This document shows positions 35,601 to 47,654 of a DNA stretch of 64,000 bases, in pieces; the first letter of the stretch is position 1; each line of letters opens with the position of its first letter. Location of the stretch: the NCBI GenBank assembly GCA_036873755.1, contig JAVTVY010020381.1, positions 1-64,000 on the forward strand, given 5' to 3'. The notes below the pieces were generated by a model that was given only the letters and a program-made list of their open reading frames with translations, made no database searches and had not been told where the DNA came from. Both the position numbers and the translations under genes were made by a program. The DNA comes from Hanleya hanleyi (lineage: Eukaryota; Mollusca; Polyplacophora; Lepidopleurida; Hanleyidae).

Positions 35601-37857
35601 ACATCTCGTCAACCTGCTTGTCGATCTCCCATCGAGCATGGAGGGGCGGTCTTCTAGGTGGAATACGGATCGGGGGTGCACTTCCCGTCTTTATCTGATG
35701 CTGCACCCTGGTGGTACGTCCGAGGTCATCATCATCGGCAGCGAACAAACCAGCGTGTCGACTCAGCATTCGTTCCACTTCCCCCAGCTGGGCTGCATTC
35801 AGGCCATCCTTGGACTTCTCCAACGCCGGCCGCATATATGCCGGCAGGGTCGTCGTCCGCGCCCTCGGTTCCGTAGGCTCTTCCGGGGCATCACCTAGGG
35901 TGGACATACTCCCACAGAAGGTACCCGCATGGAAGACTGTAGACTCGTCGGAGGCGTTCAGCATGCGAATAGGCACACTACCATCAGATGCAACACGAGA
36001 GAGTGTTCTCGCCAGGACCAGGCCGGTCTTCTCGGTAAATGAGAGCTCCCCCTCCACTAGTCCAATCTCCCCCGGCGGTGCGTCTCCCACCCGGGCCGGG
36101 GCGAGCATCTGAGTTCTGGGCGGTATGGTGATGGTCTCAGCCAGGGCCAACCGGTAGCAATCGAAACTCCCCACGACCTCGCATTTCAGGTACTTGCCTC
36201 CCAGCTTCAATCGATGGCCTCTTGCGTCAAGTATACAGCCGTGTCGATACAGGAAGTCGTACCCCAAGATGGCGTCGATGGACAAGTCTCCCACAACCAG
36301 CGTGTGCTTCCACACCGTCCCCTGGATCGAGATCCTGAAGTCCCCCTCTCCGAGTAAAGGCATATGGGAACCGTCAGCCACCTTGATGGACTGGTACCGG
36401 GAGTCTCCAAGGACTAGTTTAACATCTGGGTCCAGCTGTTCCCATATCCGGCGGCTGATCAAGGAGATAGAGGCTCCGGAGTCCACACAACACATCACTT
36501 TCACCGGTCCGATGGACGCGGGTAGGTATATCCCCGCTTCTCCCTGGTTATGAAGCGCAGGCTTGGGTCCCTGGGGCTTTGGTGGATTCCCGGACCCGGG
36601 CGGTCGTCTCGGGGGCGGGGAGGGTGAACGTCTAGGGCACGCCGCCCTAAAATGGCCGTCTTCTCCGCACCTCCAACATCCCCGGCGTGGTTGTCGTCCC
36701 GCCCTCTGCCCCCGCCTTGAACTTGAGCGTCCCCATCCCGGGAAGCGCCTCTTAAATTCCTCCATCAGGGTAGCAATCTCTGCTCGACGTCGGGCCTCCT
36801 CTTCCTCATCATCCTCAGGAACGTCAGCCAGGATGTCTTCTCCTGCAGCGGCTCTTGCCGTGGGGTCGGGACGTCGCCGCTGGGCGTCTTGGAAGGCCTC
36901 TACTTCCACTGCTGCATGTACAGCCTCGTCTAGGGACTTCGGGCGGCACTGCCAGACTTTGAACCGTAGGTCTTCTCCAATGCCCTCGAAGAATTTGTCA
37001 CGGGCTAGGGTGTCTTGGACCTCATCGCCGGCGTCCGGGTAGGCCATCTGGCTGAGTCTCACCAGAGCTTGGCCCAGTTCGGGTAGATCTTCTCCCCTCA
37101 GTCGTCGCCTGGACTTCAGCTTGGACTTATACAGCTCTGTTTGGTTAGGGGGTGCGAAGCGTCTCTCCAAGGCATCACGTAGGCAGATGAAGTTTGCCTC
37201 CCCTGGTTTCATCTTCAGACTGGAGAGAACCTGTTGTGCTGGCCCCCGCAGGGATACGGCCAAGTGCTGTCCCTTCTCTTCCAGCGTCCACTGGTTTAAG
37301 GCTGCGCAATATTCAAAATGTACCAGGTGATCTCTCCAGGGCGTACTTCCATCGTAGGTCGAAGCCTTAACCAACGCCTTACGGGAAACAGGGATGGTCG
37401 TGACTGTGGCTCCCCCACTGGTATCATCCGCTGAATGGTGCCCTTCTGCGACCCGGTCACAAATCGTCTGTTCCCGGACAGGCTGGTCTATGGGGGTTCT
37501 GGTAGTACCCTCTTCGGCCCTGGGTGTGGACGTGTGCGCTGGGGCTCCCATCATCGTCTGATTGAAGGTCGCCCGCATCGTCCGCATCTCTGCCTGTAAG
37601 CTTTCGAGGCCCTCGAGTAGCGTTCGGATAGTCGACGGAGTCTCGATCTCGACGATGGCAGGCATGGACAGGTCAAGCGGTGCTTCCACAGGACTCGCAT
37701 CTTCTGTCGTCGCCAAAGTCGCTGAACCAGGTGACCCCATCGTCGATCGCTCCCTTCCCTGCAGGATAGCTCGTAGAACCGCCATGTCCGGACGTCTCAG
37801 TGGTGTCGCTTGGAAACTCATGGTTAATGGCGTTGTCGGCACGTCGATGTCGGTCAT
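32631..37857 (-). pseudogene. Gag-Pol polyprotein of the gypsy-type element, one frameshift
   Basis: Start is the ATG at 37857 (MTDIDVPTTPLT). Domains in order: a Gag capsid-like region (about residues 150-330); a CCHC zinc knuckle CWRCGEDGHFRAACP (about 389); an aspartic protease with CVDSGASISLIS (about 458); RT with FCVDYRALNGVT and catalytic YLDDIIVFG (about 879). After a frame change the downstream frame (from 35066) holds the RNase H (TDASGWGIGAVLS, LLRTDHGSL), the integrase zinc motif (HLGVFKTL... CRSCDTCSRRKQ), the DDE core (VDLMGPL, HSDQGRNFES, QVERFNRTL) and a basic tail with SRSGRVIRPP. The break is a one-base difference in a C run at about 35111-35118. It looks like a mutation rather than programmed shifting, because it falls inside the RT thumb. 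No chromodomain and no env were seen. Whether Gag and Pol form one continuous frame in intact copies is inferred. Confidence 0.9.
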
Positions 37858-37894
37858 CTCTAGTAGTCAGTTGTTCTCTTCTGTTGTAGATCAG

Positions 37895-37908
37895 GCCAGA
37901 TCCCACCA
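37895..37908 (-). promoter_or_regulatory. Candidate primer-binding site
   Basis: On the minus strand TGGTGGGATCTGGC begins 10 bases inside the 5' LTR boundary. TGG would pair with the CCA end of a tRNA. The tRNA species was not identified. Confidence 0.45.
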
Positions 37909-37918
37909 GTTTTCTCCG

Positions 37919-40541
37919 TGTAACGTGTACGAGCAGGACCAGTCGTAGTGTTTAGAAGAAAACGAATCAATAACCGGGATTGCCCACTGGCATTCTGGCC
38001 GTCACCGTCGTTAACCCCTTCACTAGTGGAGATCCGGGGCTCGAAGAGATGATCACAATCGTTACAAGGAGGACTGACTCGAATGTAAAGGTCTATTATG
38101 GTATATTCTGCACAAGTAGTATACGCGGTTACAAATAATAGCGTAGAACCGCGTGGCTTAGACAGAATGTCTAAGGAGATGTAACGTTAAGATATTTACA
38201 CATATGTACAGACACTAGGAGAGTGTTTGCAAATAAACTTGGATATATACACGGGATGTAAGAGGACGTGTGCACACAAGTTTACGGATACATACACTTG
38301 GGGTGTGCATGTAAGGTTCACGGATACATACACTTGGTGTGTGCACGTGAGGTTCACGGAGACGTGCCCCTGAGAGAGTGTGTGCATATAGAGTTAACGT
38401 ATCCCTAGTGTATATGTGGATAAGAGAAGATGATGTATGCAGTTTAAACTTGATGTTATATGGTAATAATATATATATGAGAGTGTATGCATATAACTTT
38501 ATAGTTGATATAGTGCTTTAATGCGCGATAAGGGCGGCCTGGCTGCTGGCCCTTCTCTTCTGGGGATAAGGGCGGCCTGGCTGCTGGCCCTTCTCTTCCG
38601 TCGTTGGAACGTTAAGGATATAACGCTCTCTCCAGGAATGGCACCCAGTCGTTGGAACGTTAAGGATATAACGCTCTCTCCAGGAATGGCACCCAGTCGT
38701 TGGAACGTCAAGGCCCGTTGGAACGTTACGGCGGTAACGCTCTCTCCAGAAATGGCACCCCGTCGTTGGAACGTCACGGCAGTGACGCTCTCTCCAGAGA
38801 CGTGGCAACCCGGCGTGTACTTCACCCCCAGTCGTCGGAGCTTGACCGTAACTTGTCAGCTCACCAGTCTGCTTACATGGGTATATAATGTGCTATTACT
38901 CTTTCATTTGGTACCGATGAAACATCGTACGGTACGTTCAGATTTCACGTCTAATCGACGTTTCAGAAATCTGTCTGTGCTGTGCCTTGGCTTGTCTGTA
39001 CAGTCTGTAAGTCTGTAGTTAGCGACCCTGCAGATTTCACGTCTAACCGACGTTTCAGAAATCTGCCTTTGCTGTGCCTTGGCTTCTCTTTACTGTCTGT
39101 AAATCTTGTTACCACTTTTACATCGGTGAAAGGAAGCCCGCCTTCTGTAACGTGTGATAAATACACGTGTCCTACTGGAACCTGTATGTTTTGTTACTAC
39201 TTTTACATCGATAAAAGCTGGCCCATCTGCACCATGCCTTTATGCGTGATAAATACGCATTTCTTCCCTGTATGGATCTGTGGTCTGTGGCTTTCTTGAC
39301 TGTGTAATCTGTGGTCTGTGTTTCTTCATTTAACGTGTGATAAATACACGTCTCCTCTTGGTGGAATCTGTGTGCTGTATCTTTCTGTGGGATCTGTGTG
39401 CTGTTTATTTCTTGGGTACTTGGTGTGCTGTATCTTTCTGTCCTGTACGATGTTCTGTACTTCTCTCTTTCCCTGCTGGACGCCGTTCGTGTAGCCGACT
39501 ACTCGACCCTGTTTGCTGGGCCCCCGGAATACACGGTTTACCGACGTTTCTTGATGAAAGCAGCACGCCCGCCTGTACTTGATTTGCTTCGCCCGGCCGT
39601 AATCACGGTGCTCGTTTTCGCCCGTATAGCGTTGCACAGCCGTTTGCGTCGTTGTATTATGGCAGTGGAAGTTTGGCTTATTTCTCCCCGTGTTTAGTGC
39701 AGTTGTATATTTCTTGGGGTGAGGGAATTCCTGACTTAGCATATATAACGCTTCACGGTCAACAAATCGACACAAATATTGTGGCTTTAGTCCCAGTGCA
39801 GCGAGATAGCACAGCAATAATGTCGAAATTATCAACCTACTGGTATATAGATCTAAAAGCCCTATTTCATACTGAAGTTAGACCATGCAAGTTACAGTAT
39901 TACCCATGGTCCCAAAACTACATACAACACGAACACACTGTCGTGTTCCCTAAACTATAGTATAACCACAAAACACGTTTTCACACTGAAAATGCCAGCC
40001 GGCAAATTCTCATTGGATTGGCGTGTTTTCACAGGTTACACTAGCTACAGGATTTACAAGCTTTTAGATTCCCAGGCCAAAAACAACTGCATTACGGCTC
40101 AACCGTAATTATGCCAAAATCAAGGAATTACAGGCTGACCTGGCGTGTGTTCCTCCAGCACTTTCTTTCTAGTCTCTCACCGATCTCTACGTCAGCTCAA
40201 GCTTATATAGGGCTACCGCACTTCCGTGAACCACGGCCAATCACAGTCGACGACACCAGCGCCCTCTTTACTGTCACTTAAACCACATTTTCCCGAACCG
40301 TTTATATAGACCTCGCTGAATAAATCTGGCTATGGAAGAACAAACCATAATTCATAACTGACGTAATTGTCAAATATCAGCTTCCAACTCGGTCTGGTAA
40401 ACGAGAAATACAGGGGAATGCATTTCCGAAATCTGTCCTGCTCGCCGCTGACGACATGGGTCAAGGTCGTCCTTTCCACCTTCCAGCGCAGTACACGGTC
40501 CTGATTCACACTGTTCTCTACACAAACGGGTAACCGTTACA
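37919..40541 (-). repeat. 5' LTR (2623 bp) of the gypsy-type element
   Basis: TGTAACG...CGTTACA boundaries. Two TATA boxes (minus strand at 40301-40309 and 40202-40209) place transcription start about 250-350 bases into the LTR. That leaves roughly 2.2 kb of transcribed LTR leader containing the tandem repeats and hairpins. An extra ~22 bp (AGGGGAATGCATTTCCGAAA...) near 40412 is absent from the other LTR. Confidence 0.9.
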
Positions 40542-40756
40542 TTATCAACAGTTTACTGTCCATTCTGTCGAATCCCGTAGAAAAGGCCGTCCCGGCCAGT
40601 AACAACAACAACAACACAAACGTGGTCGTTCTTTATATCACAGAATCGTTCTACATTCAATACAGTTTGAAATATATGGACATTTGGTCTTATAGATGAT
40701 GATAATAAAGTTTCCAGTCAAGTTGCAAACCAATCTGTATTCAACAAACGACCTCT

Positions 40757-43700
40757 AGTCCTGGCTCTGGGGGGGTTTCTGTGTACATCTCTCTTTTACA
40801 GCAAAACTTGGGATTTTCCTGTTCTATATGTTGAGACCATTGGAAAAAGTTTGGGTAACACTCCCAGATCAAGTGCGTTTTTTTCTGCACAGCCCAATAC
40901 ATGATTATGACATCGGCCAAAATGCTGAAATTGAGTCTTCATATAATAATTCACTGGTAGACAGAATTAGATTCAAATGTAACATTTATTTATCATGTTT
41001 AGATATAACTAACACACTTTTAGCATGGTTCAATACCATAAACCTTCTTTTGCAGCAAAAAAATACGCTATTTAGCGAAATTTTGCCCCAAAATCACTTT
41101 CAGTTTGAAAGTCGCTCAAAATTCGATCAGCCCTCAGACACCCAATTTTGTAGATAAAGCAACCAAAATTGGTAAGAAGTTTCCTTATTAAGTCTTTTGA
41201 TAAGTGCATACATCATATTTATGATTCAAGGTATTGTATAGTGACAGTGGGGTCAAATGTCAACAAAAGTTACCCCTACCCCCAAAAAGCGACATTAACC
41301 AAATTTGGTTAAATTGGTCTAGCTTTAAAAGTAAGTCTGATATGAAGTTGGTTTTGGTGCCTATGTATGGTTTTTTGATACCAAGCTATTCATTGGAATC
41401 ATAATCAACCCCTTTGGAGTTGACCTAATTTGCATAAATTCAAAATGGCCGCCAAAAGCTCCAGGTTAAGACATCAGTCAAGAAGGACAAAGACAAAGTA
41501 AGTGTTATAGTAAGTCCAATAGAGATTTTTATATGGATCTGTGATGTTACAATCATGAAATATCACTGCTTAATCATTGTACACAGGCTATACCTATTCA
41601 AATTGATTAATTTGCATAAATCCAAGATGGCAGCCATGTACAGACAAACTTGACAGTGCTTAATTACATGCCCAGGCATGATTAATCGCGATTTTTAACG
41701 CAAACGCAAACAAAACTGTTTGAGTACAATCCACGCAGTGATTATCTCTCAGAACTACTTAAGAAGGTGCTGCCATCTACCTTAAGGAAACTACAACATC
41801 TTGAAGCCATGTGCATTTCAGGAAGCAGACATTTTTTTTTTTGACCTGTTCTTTGTTCGCTTGAGGAGCTACCCATTCGTTCTATGGAAACTGCGTCTGT
41901 GCCTTGTCCGATGAAAGGGTATAGAGTATGAGGAACAACCCAAATAGGATTTCAGCAGCAATGTTCATATCATGATAATTTGTTTCCTGATCCTTCTAAT
42001 TGGTCAACATGCATATCCAATAGGCCTATGTTTGTCACGAAGGCCAAACTCCAGAAGTATTTTTTATTGATAGATATTTGGTATATACTGGATTAATGCA
42101 ACTTTATCATCTCCATGATTGGTCTTTGTCATCTTCTGGCACTCTAACAGTGTTATATATGTCATAATTTGAGTGAAATAAGCCATTAAAAGCAAGACCT
42201 ATGACTAGTAAGTGGTGCCCTCTTTTTCGAGTTGTTGAACTAAATTTCCACTATTTTCGATGAATAGTGTGTTGAAAATTGCTTAAATACGGATAAATAT
42301 ATCACTGTGGCTTATCAGTCTTTCACATTTCATATTTTCAGTATGCAGTCGGTCCTTGTCAGTGGTTAGTTAGACTTAAGAGCATCAACAATTTCGGATT
42401 GCATCAACGTCAAGGATTTCTTCTTAACGATGGAGTCTGTAACACTCTCAGGACGGCCCGAAGTTCGTTTGATGTGACTAAATCATCATCTGCCAGAAAA
42501 GCGCAAGGAATATAACCGTGAGCACAACTAATGGTTGCAAAAGGATACGAGAAGCAAGTGACGTCCACAATGATCAAATTCTCAAGCGACTTAAGCTGGT
42601 TAAAGGAGATGAGTTTGTTTATCATGTGACCAATGAATGTTATAAAAAGTACACCATGACTTCTGTTCTCTATAGAAAAAGGAAGAGTCTCGCTAAATGC
42701 CAAGACCCTTCGCATTCTGAGCAGGAAGAAGATAGAAGTACTCGTTCCCAGGCTGTCCTCCATCCACCGAATACAGAGACGACCACAACAGCCTTACGAC
42801 AAGTGAAGTGTATTATCTGTGACAGTAAATCCCACAAACAACAGTACACAAAATATCGCATCAGTGAATCAGGCCGTGCTTCAGCCTTTCTGGTTGCGAC
42901 AAACTTCTTTCAAGATGATGTCTTCACCCGAACAGGTTACCTTCAAGATTCGCATTGTTTGTGCGATTTACTGTCACAGATAATACATTTCACTTGTCGT
43001 AAGGCTATCGTGGTCGTCTCTCTATTCGGTGGATGGAGGACAGCCTGGGAACGAGTACTTCTATCTTCTCCCTGCCCAGAACGCGAAGGGTCTTGGCATT
43101 TAGCGAGACTCTTCCGAGTCGCAGTCGCATCAAACGAGTCGCATCAAACGAACTGTCTTCGGGCGGTCCTGAGAGTGTTACAGATTCAATCGTTACCAAC
43201 AAATCCTTGACGTTCTGATGCTCTAAGTCTAACTTACCACTGGCAAGGACCGACTGTATACTGAAAATATGAAATGTGAAAGACTGATAAGCCACAGTGA
43301 TATATTTATCCGTATTCAAGCAATTTTCAACATACTATGCATCGAAAATAGTGGAAATTTAGTTCAACAACTTAAAAAAGAGGGCACCACTTACTAGTCA
43401 TAGGTCTTGTTTTTAAAGGTTTATTTCAGTCAAATTGTCTTATATAACACTGTTAGAGTGCCAGAAGATGACAAAGACCAATCATGGAGATGATAAAGTT
43501 ACATTAATCCAGTATATACCAAATATCTATCAATAAAAAATACTTCTGGAGTTTGGCCCTCGTGACAAACATAGGCCTATTGGATATGCATGTTGACCAA
43601 TTAGAAGGATCAGGAAACAAATTATCATGGTATGAACATAGCTGCTGAAATCCTATTTGGGCTGTTTGTCATACTCTCTATACCCTTTCATCGGACAAGG

Positions 43701-44842
43701 CACAGTTTCCATGGAAAGAATGGGTAGCTACTCAAGCGAACAAAGAACAGGTCCAAAACAAAATGTCTGCTTCCTGAAATGCACATGGCTTCAAGATGTT
43801 GTAGATTCCTTAAGGTAGATGGCAGCACCTTCTCAAGTAGTTCTGAGAGAGATTCTCACTGGATGGATTGTACTCAAACAGTTTTGCTTGCGTTTGCGTT
43901 AAAAATCGCGATTAATCATGCCTGGGCATGTAATTAAGCACTGTCAATTTTGTCTGTACATGGCTGCCATCTTGGATTTATGCAAATTAATCAATTTGAA
44001 TAGGTATAGGCCTACGTACATTGATTAAGCAGTGATATTTCATGATTGTAACACCACAGATCCATACAAAAACTCTATTGGATTTACTGTAACACTTATT
44101 TTGTCTTTGTCCTTCTTGACTGATGACTTAACCTGGAGCTTTTGGCGGCCATTTTGAATTTATGCAAATTAGGTTAACTCAAAAGGGGTTGATTATGGTT
44201 TCAATGAATAGCTCGGTATCAAAAACCCATGCATAGACACCAAAACCAACTTCATATCAGACTTACTTTTAAAGTTAGACCAATTTAACCAAATTTGGTT
44301 AATGCCGCTTTTTGGGGGTAGGGGTAACTTTTGTTGACATTTGTCACCATACAATACCCTGAATCATAAATATGATGCATGGAGTTATCAAAAGACTTAA
44401 TAAGGAAACTTCTTACCAATTTTGGTTGCTTTATCTACAAAATTGGATGTATGATGGGTGATCGAATTTTGAGCGACTTTCAAACTGAAAGTGATTTGGG
44501 GGCAAAATTTCGCTAAATAGCGTATTTTTGTGCTGAAAATGAAGGATTATGATATTGAACCATGCTAAAAATGTGTTAGTTATGTCTAAACATGATAAAT
44601 AAATGTGACATTTGAATCTAATGCTGCCTACTCTTGAATTATTCCATGAAAACTGAAATTTGCTATTTTGGCTGATTGGCGTCAAGGCGTAATCATGTAT
44701 TAGGCTGTGCAGAAAAAAACGTACTTGATCTGGGAGTGTTACCCAAACTTTTTCCAATGGTCTCAACATACAGAACAGGAAAATACCAAGTTTTGCTGTA
44801 AAAGAGAGATGTACACAGAAACACCCCCAGAGCCTATACTAC
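40757..44842. mobile_element. Giant palindrome (foldback element), arms about 2 kb
   Basis: The left arm (40757 to about 42835) and right arm (about 42958-44842) are reverse complements through their length. Examples: GCTCTGGGGG-GTTTCTGTGTAC at 40764 pairs with GTACACAGAAAC-CCCCAGAGC at 44812, and CTCGTTCCCAGGCTGTCCTC at 42740 pairs with its complement near 43040. The right arm lacks ~180 bp present at about 42476-42660. The loop is ~120 bp. ORFs at 40828-41157 (+) and 44431-44769 (-) are the same unrecognised sequence on the two arms. Confidence 0.85.
42518..43000 (+). CDS. Palindrome-borne ORF with CxxC motif, function unknown
   Basis: The frame begins near 42518 (MSTTNGCKRIREASDV; an upstream start is possible) and reads GDEFVYHVTNECYKKYT, KRKSLAKCQD, an acidic/Ser stretch, VKCIICDSKSHKQQYTKYRI, SGRASAFLVATNFFQDDVFT and LQDSH. 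Spaced Cys and His residues suggest a zinc-binding fold. The 'FFQDDVFTR..LQDSH' style recalls uncharacterised ORFs in invertebrate repeats (recollection). The region to ~42835 lies in the left arm and the next ~120 residues' worth of bases cross the loop. Past about 42960 the frame runs into the inverted right arm, so the tail to 43210 is artefactual and the gene is truncated. Mirrored coding on the right arm (minus) is missing its first part. Confidence 0.45.
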
Positions 44843-45710
44843 TCTCCGAATCCTGTCGTCGTCGAGTTCCACGTAGAATGGTTGTCACTGTCGAGTCGGA
44901 GCCGTACGGCTCAAATTGATAGAGCTGAATTCCGTCGTTGGTCTTTAAACAACGGTTATTTTGCCCTTCATCATCCTCCTCTATGTCTATTTAATCTTCT
45001 TGGCGAAAAATATTTCCATCTCAGGAGCTGATATCGCTCTAATCGACATCTGAATCGGAGCTCTGACTGCATTCGCTTTCCATGTTATCCGCTATTTTTT
45101 CTCAGGCAATTGCCCTGCGTGACGTCATCAACCCAGCTGTGAAAGTGTGAAAAAGCCCACTTTGCTCCCATATTACGTGTGTTTCTGATCGGATTAGAAT
45201 TTTTTCAATATTTTTTTCATACAAAGTGAAGTATGAACTATGATTTTTAAGGATTTTCAGACAAAAAAAAAATCCGTTTGGGTTGACCTTTAAACTTCGT
45301 AATCACCTGGTATAATTAAAACATTCAGTTGCATAAAATATGTATCTGTCAAATCATCGTCATTACCTCTGTTCCTGGTCTCGTCGATTAGAGGGTTAAA
45401 ACGTCAGTTCAAAACTTTCGAGATTCTAAGATGTGAACGCTTCCCTCACACATCACCTTCAGATATGTCCTGGCATAGTCATCAGGGTTACGACACACAT
45501 ATATCTCGGCTATCTCACAAGTCTGTCTGAGCACGTCAGCTAAAGTATCCTCAAAAGCACAATGCCTGATGAAAATATGTGGTCACAGATGTTTTCTTTC
45601 CTTATTCAACTGTGAAACTTACATCTTGAAAAATTCTATACGGTGTGGAGACTTTACATGTTGCGTTTAATTGAAGCTTTTTTGGTACAAACTATTTCAG
45701 AGAGATCATC
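44843..45710. other. No gene recognised
   Basis: Flank of the palindrome. Contains one TGACGTCA near 45120 and otherwise unremarkable sequence. Confidence 0.4.
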
Positions 45711-45719
45711 AACCGTTCT

Positions 45720-46098
45720 GAGGTTAATTTCGCTTGACCCGGGGCTAGGAGCCGTATGAACCCATGTACTTCAAGATTCTCATGGTGCTCATATAGAACA
45801 GTCACAATCAAAGCGTGACTGAGATACATCGTTCTCTAGATGACGACTTTGCAACGAATATCATATGGATTAAGAATACTGATCAGCGATACGGATTTGA
45901 TATTTTTGAAAAATCATGATGTCTTGTCGGCATCATTGAAAACTGTTGACCGCTTCTATCTTGTAGAAAACTAGCCTATGTTTATGTATACTATGATTGT
46001 CGTTTTGAATTTGGTATACGAAATAGGTCTTTGGATGCGGATATTCTTTAATGAACGACGGCTGAATTATGAATGACGGACCAGGCACTTGTAATTTA
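45720..46098 (+). repeat. Upstream Penelope-like terminal repeat (pLTR)
   Basis: Runs from 'CGCTTGACCCGGGGCTAGGA' to 'GACGGACCAGGCACTTGTAA'. It is collinear with 49140-49513 downstream of the RT. A second copy immediately before the coding region matches the tandem or pseudo-LTR arrangement known for Penelope-like elements. Confidence 0.75.
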
Positions 46099-46160
46099 AA
46101 TCCGTGTATGCCTGGATTCTGCTCGTGGACAAGTTGACTCCTGCACATCCTAAATTCATC

Positions 46161-46803
46161 ATGGCTACAATGGAAGGAAATAATGGTAAGACAGTTCCGA
46201 GGAACCTTAGCGCTGGTTCTTCGGTCGAGTCTCTAATAGTTCGAAATGCACTAAGACCTTTTTCAATCCAAATGACAGATATATTTTTGACAAGGTCACG
46301 ACATCAAACCTTGTAACATTGCGCTTGATGACTGTTTAGCACCGAATTCTACATGTAATAATTTTAAGATTTCTAAGTGTGGATACCGTGGATGTCTCAC
46401 GTGTCCACTCTTTAATACTTCAGCTTCATTTAGTTCCTTCTGGTAACTCATATTCTGTAAACTCGTATGTTGATCTTAGTTGTTCTACTATAAACTGTAT
46501 TTATTTAGTTTCCTATAAGAGACCACCCTAACACTCCATCTTAGGGTGAATGGTCACAGAAAATCCGTTAGGAAAAAGCAATTGCTTATAGGTAAGCATT
46601 TTTCTGGACCCGACCATGGCTGGGATAACTTTAGTATTCAGATCATAGACGTCGTCTATCAATCTACCAAGGATTCCCCCTTTGGATTTGAGAGAAAATT
46701 CCGAGAGCGGGAACTATTCTGGATGCTAGAACTTGAGTCAATGTTTCCGTATAGTTTAAATGATAATGTCAGTGGGTTCGGCAATGTTACAAACCGCCGT
46801 TAA
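46161..46803 (+). pseudogene. GIY-YIG endonuclease region of a Penelope-like element
   Basis: Three frames carry successive pieces. Frame 1 starts with MATMEGNNGKTVPRN from 46161. The next has a Cys cluster KCGYRGCLTCPLFN near 46380-46415. Then YVDLSCSTINCIYLVSY (near 46470-46515) holds the GIY-type motif, and ETTLTLHLRVNGHRKSVRK leads to the conserved-Glu region ERELFWMLELESMFPYSLND, which ends at 46803. The pattern (zinc cluster, GIY core, HR, E) is that of the Penelope-like endonuclease, which cuts the target for insertion. At least three frameshifts make it inactive. It lies upstream of the RT, the reverse of canonical Penelope order. Cysteines are encoded by TGT, with no UGA at these sites. 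Confidence 0.75.
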
Positions 46804-46829
46804 AATATATCCAATATTACCCAGCTAGT

Positions 46830-47483
46830 TCAACCCCATCAGCGGAGACATCGCATCGCACCCATTGTTGGAGCTTTACATCTGGAAGATTTATTTAACA
46901 ATCACAAAACGTTTCTCAGGGAAAGAGGTATTTGTCTTCCAACCAATCATAACGACATACCAAAAGAAATCTGCACTCCCAAAATGCATAAATCACCATA
47001 TAAAGCTAGATTCATAGCTGGCTCTAGAAGCTGCACCACCAAGCTTCTTTCAACTCTGTTGACGAGGGCTCTTCAGGAGGCAAAAGCAGTTTGGGAAAGG
47101 TATTGCGCCATTATTTCGAAAAACTCTGTCGTTGAATGTATGTGGATAATGAAAAACTCAAACTGTCTTACGGAAGAACTTGATGCTAAAGGTCACATAC
47201 ATGTATCGTACAGACACGTATCCACATGGGATTTCTCGACTCTCTATACTCCAATCCCTCATCAGGACCTTATTGACCTTCTCAGTTCATTAATAGTATC
47301 TGTGTTCAAGAAAACTGATCGAAGATATATTAATGTCAGAAGCCATAAAGCGTTCTTTAGCTCTACTACATACAAGAGATATCATTCATGGGACGTTTCT
47401 TTGTTTATAGAGTTGCTTGAATTTATCATTAAAAATATCTATGTGAAAATTGGCAACACAATATATCAACAGCATATAGGTAT
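46830..47483 (+). pseudogene. N-terminal half of Penelope-like reverse transcriptase
   Basis: Downstream of the endonuclease the frame reads GICLPTNHNDIPKEI, TPKMHKSPYKARFIAGSRSC, VVECMWIMKNS, WDFSTLYTPIPHQDL, INVRSHKAFFSST and ELLEFIIKNIYVKIGNTIYQ. These are fingers/palm segments with the first catalytic Asp in the DFSTLYT motif. Sequence stops at IYQQHIGI just before the expected MG-NCA block and joins pLTR sequence, so the RT is truncated here. Together with 48625-49083 it covers most of one RT, lacking only the segment between. Confidence 0.8.
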
Positions 47484-47645
47484 AAACAAGCCTATGTTTA
47501 TGTATACTATGATTGTCTTTTTGAATTTGGTGGAAATACTGTTATATGGAATATGGAATAGGTCTTTGGATTAGGACGCGGATATTCTCTAATGGGCGAC
47601 GGCTGAATTACGAATGACGGACCAGACGCTTGTAATTCTTGGGTA
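47484..47645 (+). repeat. Penelope-like terminal repeat, 3' part
   Basis: AACAAGCCTATGTTTATGTA through GACGGACCAGACGCTTGTAA. It directly follows the truncated RT, as if an internal deletion joined RT to the 3' terminus. Confidence 0.75.
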
Positions 47646-47654
47646 CTACATGGG

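Larger units (their letters stand above)
29794..40541 (-). mobile_element. Full-length Ty3/gypsy-type LTR retrotransposon, 10.7 kb
   Basis: Two near-identical LTRs flank an internal region (32429-37918) coding gag-pol on the minus strand. The LTRs start TGTAACG and end CGTTACA. A TTAT target duplication lies on both sides (29790-29793 and 40542-40545). A candidate primer-binding site and purine tract are adjacent to the LTRs. Only about eight substitutions and four indels separate the LTRs as read by eye, implying recent insertion. The only obvious coding defect is one frameshift in pol. Confidence 0.92.

Noticed and set aside
46340..46560. Selenocysteine recoding in the Penelope-like endonuclease
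   Set aside because: The conserved Cys positions visible are encoded by TGT. The stops present lie off those positions and coincide with frameshifts.
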